DNA of 64,000 nt from Paenibacillus sp. FSL H7-0326. GTDB taxonomy: Bacteria > Bacillota > Bacilli > Paenibacillales > Paenibacillaceae. Position numbers and translations under genes: made by a program. Shown here in pieces: positions 62,454-64,000 of this stretch. Location of the stretch: NCBI RefSeq assembly GCF_001955535.1, contig NZ_MPVN01000004.1, positions 62,001-126,000 on the forward strand, written 5' to 3'. The notes under the pieces were generated by a model. That model saw nothing but the letters and a program-made list of their open reading frames with translations. It did no database searches and was not told the origin of the DNA. How positions within the stretch are numbered: the stretch's first letter is position 1; every line of letters begins with the position of its first letter.

Positions 62454-63344
62454 TTAGTAAGTGACCCATTTCTTCTCGAGTCTGAATTGAATTAGTGATA
62501 TAACCATAACGATGACGAACAAGACGATGGACATCGCAGAGGCGTATCCCATCTGATAATTGCTGAAGGCTTCCTGATAGATTCGGAATACGAGCACATT
62601 CGTTGAACGTCCCGGACCGCCGTCGGTCATCACCGATACAAGGTCGAATACCTGGAAGGAGTTAATGATCGTAAGAATGAGCACCATGAACAAGGTGGGT
62701 GACAGGGAGGGCAGCGTAATGTAAATGAACTGCTGAAACTTGTTTGCCCCATCAAGCCTTGCAGACTCGTACAAGTATGTTGGTATCCCTTGAATGCCTG
62801 CAAGCAGGATGATCATGTAGTAACCGAAGCTCTTCCATACCGCTACCAATACGATGGCAATCAGTGCCCAGGCCGAGGACATCAGCCATTCTGGCGGATT
62901 GGTTATTCCGATGGCCTTCAGGATGTAATTGATCGGACCCGACATCGGATTAAAGAGCAGACCCCATACGATGGCGATCGACACCATGGAAGTGATATGA
63001 GGAAAATAGAAGGCCATACGCAAATATTTGCGCAGATGCCATATGTTGTTCAAAGCTACTGCGGAGAGCAGGGCGAACAAGATCGTTAGAGGAACAAACA
63101 GAATCATGTAGATAAAGTTATTCTTAAGTGATATAAGAAAATAATCGTCCGTAAGCAGCTTGGTGTAATTGTCTACACCTATGAAATTCGGCTTGATATT
63201 GAAGCCGCCGTAATCGGTAAAGCTTAAGTACAAACCATAGATTAAAGGGATAAATATAAATACCGCAAACAGGATGAAGGCCGGTAGAATGAACAGTGTG
63301 CCTGCCATGTAGGATTTGTACTGGATTCGATGTCTGCCCGTCAT
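62454..63344 (-). CDS. CUT1 sugar ABC transporter permease (MalF/LplB-like)
   Basis: A 296-residue six-helix permease (LFILPAFILFAVFIFIPLIY) with its EAA loop at YLYESARLDGANKFQQFIYI. AAAGGAGG, 8 nt before the ATG at 63344, decides the start; longer in-frame starts lie upstream of that site. It pairs with the MalG-like permease. Confidence 0.9.
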   Translation of the reverse strand: MTGRHRIQYKSYMAGTLFILPAFILFAVFIFIPLIYGLYLSFTDYGGFNIKPNFIGVDNYTKLLTDDYFLISLKNNFIYMILFVPLTILFALLSAVALNNIWHLRKYLRMAFYFPHITSMVSIAIVWGLLFNPMSGPINYILKAIGITNPPEWLMSSAWALIAIVLVAVWKSFGYYMIILLAGIQGIPTYLYESARLDGANKFQQFIYITLPSLSPTLFMVLILTIINSFQVFDLVSVMTDGGPGRSTNVLVFRIYQEAFSNYQMGYASAMSIVLFVIVMVISLIQFRLEKKWVTY

Positions 63345-63429
63345 CACAACAGCCTCCTTTGTCATTATTGATCTTACGTAGATCAGCCTGAGTCCGAGTG
63401 GGGACAGGCTGATCGCCATACTTCGTTAT

Positions 63430-64000
63430 CTAATTCAAGACGGAGGATCTCTCCGCTTGGAAGTTTTGGATCGCCTGCGCCGCATCCTGCTCCTGGAACA
63501 GGAATAGATCGAGCTGCTCGCTGTACAAGTTATACACTTGATCGATCTTGGCAATCGGAGGCATTTCAACCAGCGTATTCGATTCGAAGAAATATCCGCT
63601 TCCTTCAAGGCCGGTGGCATTCAGGAAGGCTTCCTTCGTTGCATCACTAGAATAGGCAGGGAGGACACTTGCTTCTGCAATAACCGACTCCCCTTCCTCA
63701 CCGGTTACGAATTTTACAAATTCATAGGCTGCGTCCACATTTTTGCTGGCTGGATTAATCCCCATATAGGTACTCACACCGCCAACGGTTATTGGGTCGG
63801 AGGTTCCCTCTGGGAGCGGAAGCGGAGCCATATCAAATTCAATATCGGTCTTGCCTGCTTCTATATCGGCCTTGAGCATATTGACAGTCCATTCACCATT
63901 GACCATTATGGCGACGTTCCCATTCTCGAACTGCTTGATCCAGTCGATGCTCTCTGCATTCATCTGCTTATAGCTCATATGAGATTGATCCTGATAATAC
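63430..64000 (-). CDS. Extracellular sugar-binding protein, C-terminal part (runs off the window)
   Basis: About 190 residues of a family 1 solute-binding protein. The frame is still open at the window end (YYQDQSHMSYKQMNAESIDW), so the gene starts beyond 64000. Landmarks are ENGNVAIMVNGEWTVNML, the hinge region DPITVGGVSTYMGINPAS, and the late AAYEFVKFVTGEEG. It is the receptor lipoprotein of the CUT1 system that continues with the two permeases and the GH5 enzyme. Confidence 0.9.
   Translation of the reverse strand, partial: YYQDQSHMSYKQMNAESIDWIKQFENGNVAIMVNGEWTVNMLKADIEAGKTDIEFDMAPLPLPEGTSDPITVGGVSTYMGINPASKNVDAAYEFVKFVTGEEGESVIAEASVLPAYSSDATKEAFLNATGLEGSGYFFESNTLVEMPPIAKIDQVYNLYSEQLDLFLFQEQDAAQAIQNFQAERSSVLN

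Noticed and set aside
1..64000. CRISPR array, tRNA or rRNA genes
   Set aside because: No regularly spaced repeats and no cloverleaf or rRNA-like sequence were found on reading both strands.

Overview
The window reads as part of a Paenibacillus-type Firmicute chromosome. Supporting features are strong AGGAGG-like ribosome binding sites, an SLH-anchored secreted glycanase, CUT1 sugar transporters, Fur-controlled siderophore uptake and a mid-GC core interrupted by AT-rich islands. An HtrA-type protease, a 55-residue CxxH/CxxC protein and rlmH are the tail of the block that follows the walRK region in Bacillales. Here that block is opened by glycanase and signalling genes.

Layout. 0.1-2.3 kb: htrC-like protease, a small membrane protein and the CxxH/CxxC protein. 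2.6-8.8 kb: a secreted GH53 galactanase with SLH domains (preceded by a cre-like site) and a cytoplasmic GH3 enzyme. 9.1-12.1 kb: a membrane histidine kinase and, convergent to it, an ECF sigma factor with its DUF4179-type anti-sigma partner. 12.3-12.76 kb: rlmH.

12.76-35.5 kb is the most notable part. The 3' end of rlmH (stop codon included) is repeated downstream as degenerate direct copies at about 21.73, 25.83 and 27.44 kb, and more weakly at 35.52 kb. This is the position and sequence context used by staphylococcal cassette chromosome (SCC) elements. The copies divide the region into blocks: (A) a five-gene overlapping operon hsdR-hsdM-hsdS-AAA ATPase-HNH nuclease, which I read as a type I restriction system joined to a Septu (PtuAB)-like pair; (B) an ABC-F ATPase plus the 23S rRNA helicase DbpA; (C) a double-HTH MerR regulator and a VOC protein; (D) a hydrolase/WYL pair, a Phd-type antitoxin with a wrecked toxin, a fused MNT-HEPN protein, an ECF-SRPBCC-VOC operon, a MetE-like protein and an aldehyde dehydrogenase. 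No recombinase gene is visible in the window.

35.8-45.1 kb: an AT-rich ECF/DUF3600 pair, a 2H phosphoesterase, an SDR plus a broken chemotaxis-like gene divergent from a TetR regulator (apparently leaderless, with two operators), a methyltransferase, a 608-residue unknown, an XRE/membrane pair and an AraC regulator. 45.3-56.6 kb: two Fur-boxed Fe-siderophore ABC systems flanking mqo. The first has two paralogous binding proteins; the second resembles yclNOPQ. 56.9-60.1 kb: an SseB-like protein, a 34-residue zinc ribbon and a Fic-fold protein whose catalytic His is replaced by Asp. 60.2-64 kb: a CUT1 sugar transporter and a GH5 glycanase, with the binding-protein gene running off the end.

No rRNA, tRNA, CRISPR array or intact insertion sequence was seen. 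All family assignments come from reading motifs by eye, not from searches.
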